DNA from: JASFQI01 sp050115555
Lineage (GTDB): Bacteria; Desulfobacterota; DSM-4660; Desulfatiglandales; HGW-15
Length of the DNA: 6,544 bases
NCBI GenBank assembly: GCA_050115555.1
Contig: JASFQI010000288.1
Location: 1-6,544 of the forward strand
Direction of reading: 5' to 3'
Shown: positions 5,289 through 6,544 of the stretch, piece after piece
Numbering within the stretch: position 1 is the first letter of the stretch
Layout: the number at the start of each line of letters is the position of its first letter
Translations under genes and position numbers: made by a program
The notes under the pieces: generated by a model
The model's input: only the letters and a program-made list of their open reading frames with translations
The model's database searches: none
Told to the model about the DNA's origin: nothing

Positions 5289-6068
5289 CTAGAGGTAGGT
5301 TCGGGCCCCCACGTAATGCCTCTGAAAGTAGGCATTCGACAAGGAATCCTCGCGGATACGCTTGCCGCTGCCGGGAGCATGAATGAACATGCCGTTCCCG
5401 GCATAGAGCCCTACGTGGCTGACCTTTCTGCCACTCCGAATGGAAAAGAACACCAGGTCCCCCTTTTTCACGTCCTCCAGGGGCACGGAACGCCCTTTTT
5501 CGAACTGCCCTCTGGAGGACCGGGGAATGTTGATGCCGTTCATCTGGTAGGCGGCTTTGGTCAACCCGGAGCAGTCAAACCCTTCTTCGGGTGATGTTCC
5601 CCCCCACTGGTAAGGCAGATCAATGAATCCCCGGGCCGTGCGAACGATCTCCTCCCGAAGCATGCCGGTTCCGTAAATGCGGGATCGGGCCAGGGCATAG
5701 TCCTCGGGACCCACAATGTAGTAGACATCCACCAGGCCCTCTTCCACCAGGCTGCGCGCACGGGCAAACGCGGCCTGCCTCGTGGGAAAGTCACCGAACC
5801 GCACCTTGTACAGACCGGATTCGTGGCGGAAGTAGTATGCGTCCTCTCCCTTTTGCCTGAAATAAGCGGCGAGCCGCACGGCATTCCCGAGAACGGAAAA
5901 CGCACCGATCTGGATCGTGTAGCCCGTTTCTTCTATTTCCGGTGCGGGCTCGGACACGACAGGAACAGAAGCAGGCGAAGGGGCTTTCGAGGCGCATCCG
6001 CCGGCCGCCACCGCAATGAGCAGCACGAGAACCAGCGGAACAAGGCTTTTCGTCGCGTCAAAGCCCAT
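5289..6068 (-). CDS. SPOR-domain NlpC/P60 lipoprotein, peptidoglycan endopeptidase
   Basis: This is probably an envelope lipoprotein that cleaves peptide stems of peptidoglycan. From ATG 6068 it is 259 aa. A lipoprotein signal (residues 1-24) has Lys7, a hydrophobic core (LVPLVLVLLIAVAAGG) and the lipidation cysteine Cys25; Ala at -3 is a less common lipobox residue. A Ser/Pro/Glu-rich linker follows, then a SPOR domain (about 49-119) beginning YTIQIGAFS, with VRFGDFPTRQAA further on. SPOR domains bind glycan strands stripped of peptides and often localise proteins to the division site. The NlpC/P60 domain (about 136-259) has PYQWGGTSPEEGFDCSG with catalytic Cys166, SHVGLY with His218 and FIHAPG with His230, a complete Cys-His-His set. 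The frame is open up to a GTG at 6107, but ATG 6068 gives the best signal peptide. The first residue after Cys25 is Ala, with no Asp at +2, so outer-membrane sorting is plausible. Confidence 0.9.
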   Translation of the reverse strand: MGFDATKSLVPLVLVLLIAVAAGGCASKAPSPASVPVVSEPAPEIEETGYTIQIGAFSVLGNAVRLAAYFRQKGEDAYYFRHESGLYKVRFGDFPTRQAAFARARSLVEEGLVDVYYIVGPEDYALARSRIYGTGMLREEIVRTARGFIDLPYQWGGTSPEEGFDCSGLTKAAYQMNGINIPRSSRGQFEKGRSVPLEDVKKGDLVFFSIRSGRKVSHVGLYAGNGMFIHAPGSGKRIREDSLSNAYFQRHYVGARTYL

Positions 6069-6081
6069 TACAACTATCGTG

Positions 6082-6088
6082 CTCCTTT
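6082..6088 (-). promoter_or_regulatory. Probable ribosome binding site of the NlpC/P60 gene
   Basis: AAAGGAG on the - strand lies 13 nt before ATG 6068, a long but workable distance. The intervening triplets include no better start codon. It lies downstream of the alternative GTG starts at 6107 and 6098, which it could not serve, so it favours ATG 6068. Confidence 0.55.
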
Positions 6089-6142
6089 GTTCAGCCACAC
6101 ATTCCACTTAAGCGGTTCAGGATACGCCCGAACCAAGCCCGC

Positions 6143-6544
6143 TCACAAACCTTTCAACATTTCGAGAAAGGTCTCCACCCGCGTGAGGGTTCTTCCGTCG
6201 AGCCCTCCGGGTCGATCCCCTTCCAGGGTGAGCACCGGTACCTCCACGGCCTCCCGAATCAGAATGTCGTGAATCTGGCGGTGGCAGAAGGTCTGGGTGT
6301 AATGAATGATTCCGTGGAGTCGCCTTTCCCGGACGGCCTGCCGGATATCCTGGATACGGGCGCCGATATCATAGGGATAGGTATAGTCGAGGTAGCAGTC
6401 CAGGAGGTCCCGGTCCGGCCCCGGCAGGCTGAACTGACGCTGCACCTCGTTAAAGACCACCCGTGCCCCCAGGCGCTCCAGAGTTTCGTACAGGTCGCTG
6501 AAAATGGGCGGCACGCCCACATACCCGAGCCTCACGCTCGGATT
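6143..6544 (-). CDS. 2-hydroxyacyl-CoA dehydratase-family subunit (HgdB/BcrC-like), 5'-truncated
   Basis: Only the C-terminal 133 residues are visible; the frame is open through the right edge and the family usually runs to 320-420 aa. The family comprises iron-sulfur subunits of 2-hydroxyacyl-CoA dehydratases and ATP-dependent benzoyl-CoA reductases, oxygen-sensitive enzymes of anaerobic amino-acid or aromatic breakdown. Visible signatures in order (residues counted from the edge): GVPPIF (10-15), FNEVQRQF (31-38), DYTYPYD (53-59), IIHYTQTFCHRQ (79-90) with Cys87 as the probable cluster ligand of this half, and LEGDRPGGLDGRT (107-119) close to the C-terminus. An in-frame GTG at 6535 is a valine inside the conserved VRLGYVGVPP stretch, not a start. 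A 74-nt gap separates it from the NlpC/P60 gene on the same strand, so co-transcription is possible but not shown. Which substrate, and whether a partner subunit and ATP-dependent activator lie further right, cannot be told. Confidence 0.88.
   Translation of the reverse strand, partial: NPSVRLGYVGVPPIFSDLYETLERLGARVVFNEVQRQFSLPGPDRDLLDCYLDYTYPYDIGARIQDIRQAVRERRLHGIIHYTQTFCHRQIHDILIREAVEVPVLTLEGDRPGGLDGRTLTRVETFLEMLKGL

Noticed and set aside
6105..6116. Near-palindrome CCACTTAAGCGG upstream of the NlpC/P60 gene as an operator
   Set aside because: It is a single short imperfect copy (one mismatched pair) with no second site and no regulator in the window; a 12-nt match of this quality can arise by chance.
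1..6544. A novel defence, mobile or secondary-metabolite system
   Set aside because: Every gene belongs to a recognisable housekeeping, envelope, transport, signalling or anaerobic-metabolism family; there are no transposases, integrases, toxin-antitoxin-like small gene pairs, nucleases or repeat arrays.

Overview
The window reads as a compact, moderately GC-rich bacterial chromosome segment. I infer an anaerobic Desulfobacterota-type (former Deltaproteobacteria) organism. The reasons are the 2-hydroxyacyl-CoA dehydratase-type subunit at the right edge, a free-standing MetE-core methionine-synthase-like protein, a Deltaproteobacteria-style TPR protein, and the mix of ATG and GTG starts with clear GGAGG-type ribosome binding sites. 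This is judged by eye from protein character, not from a database search.

Layout: seven genes run left to right on the + strand with gaps of 25 to 80 nt: exbB-like (104-772), exbD-like (801-1220), ftsB/divIC-like (1255-1587), a TPR protein (1668-2492), a MetE-core-like protein (2523-3560), an AI-2E/PerM-family membrane protein (3586-4647) and a stand-alone response-regulator receiver protein (4723-5211). The first six are spaced closely enough to share a transcript; the 75-nt gap before the response regulator may hold its own promoter. They meet, tail to tail across 77 nt, a - strand pair: a SPOR plus NlpC/P60 lipoprotein (5289-6068) and, upstream of it, the C-terminal 133 residues of a 2-hydroxyacyl-CoA dehydratase-type subunit cut by the window edge (6143-6544). 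No gap exceeds 300 nt. I saw no tRNA, rRNA, CRISPR array, insertion sequence or phage gene.

How the genes fit together: several products belong to the envelope. ExbB/ExbD form a proton-driven inner-membrane motor, FtsB-like proteins act in the divisome, and the SPOR-NlpC/P60 lipoprotein should cut peptidoglycan peptides where denuded glycan accumulates, usually the septum. The MetE-like protein (sulfur amino acid or methyl transfer), the AI-2E-family transporter, the response regulator and the dehydratase subunit have no obvious shared pathway with these. I see no convincing evidence for an undescribed multi-gene system. The best leads are the truncated MetE-core protein with altered ligand residues, the motor-divisome gene linkage, and the aromatic tail on the response regulator.
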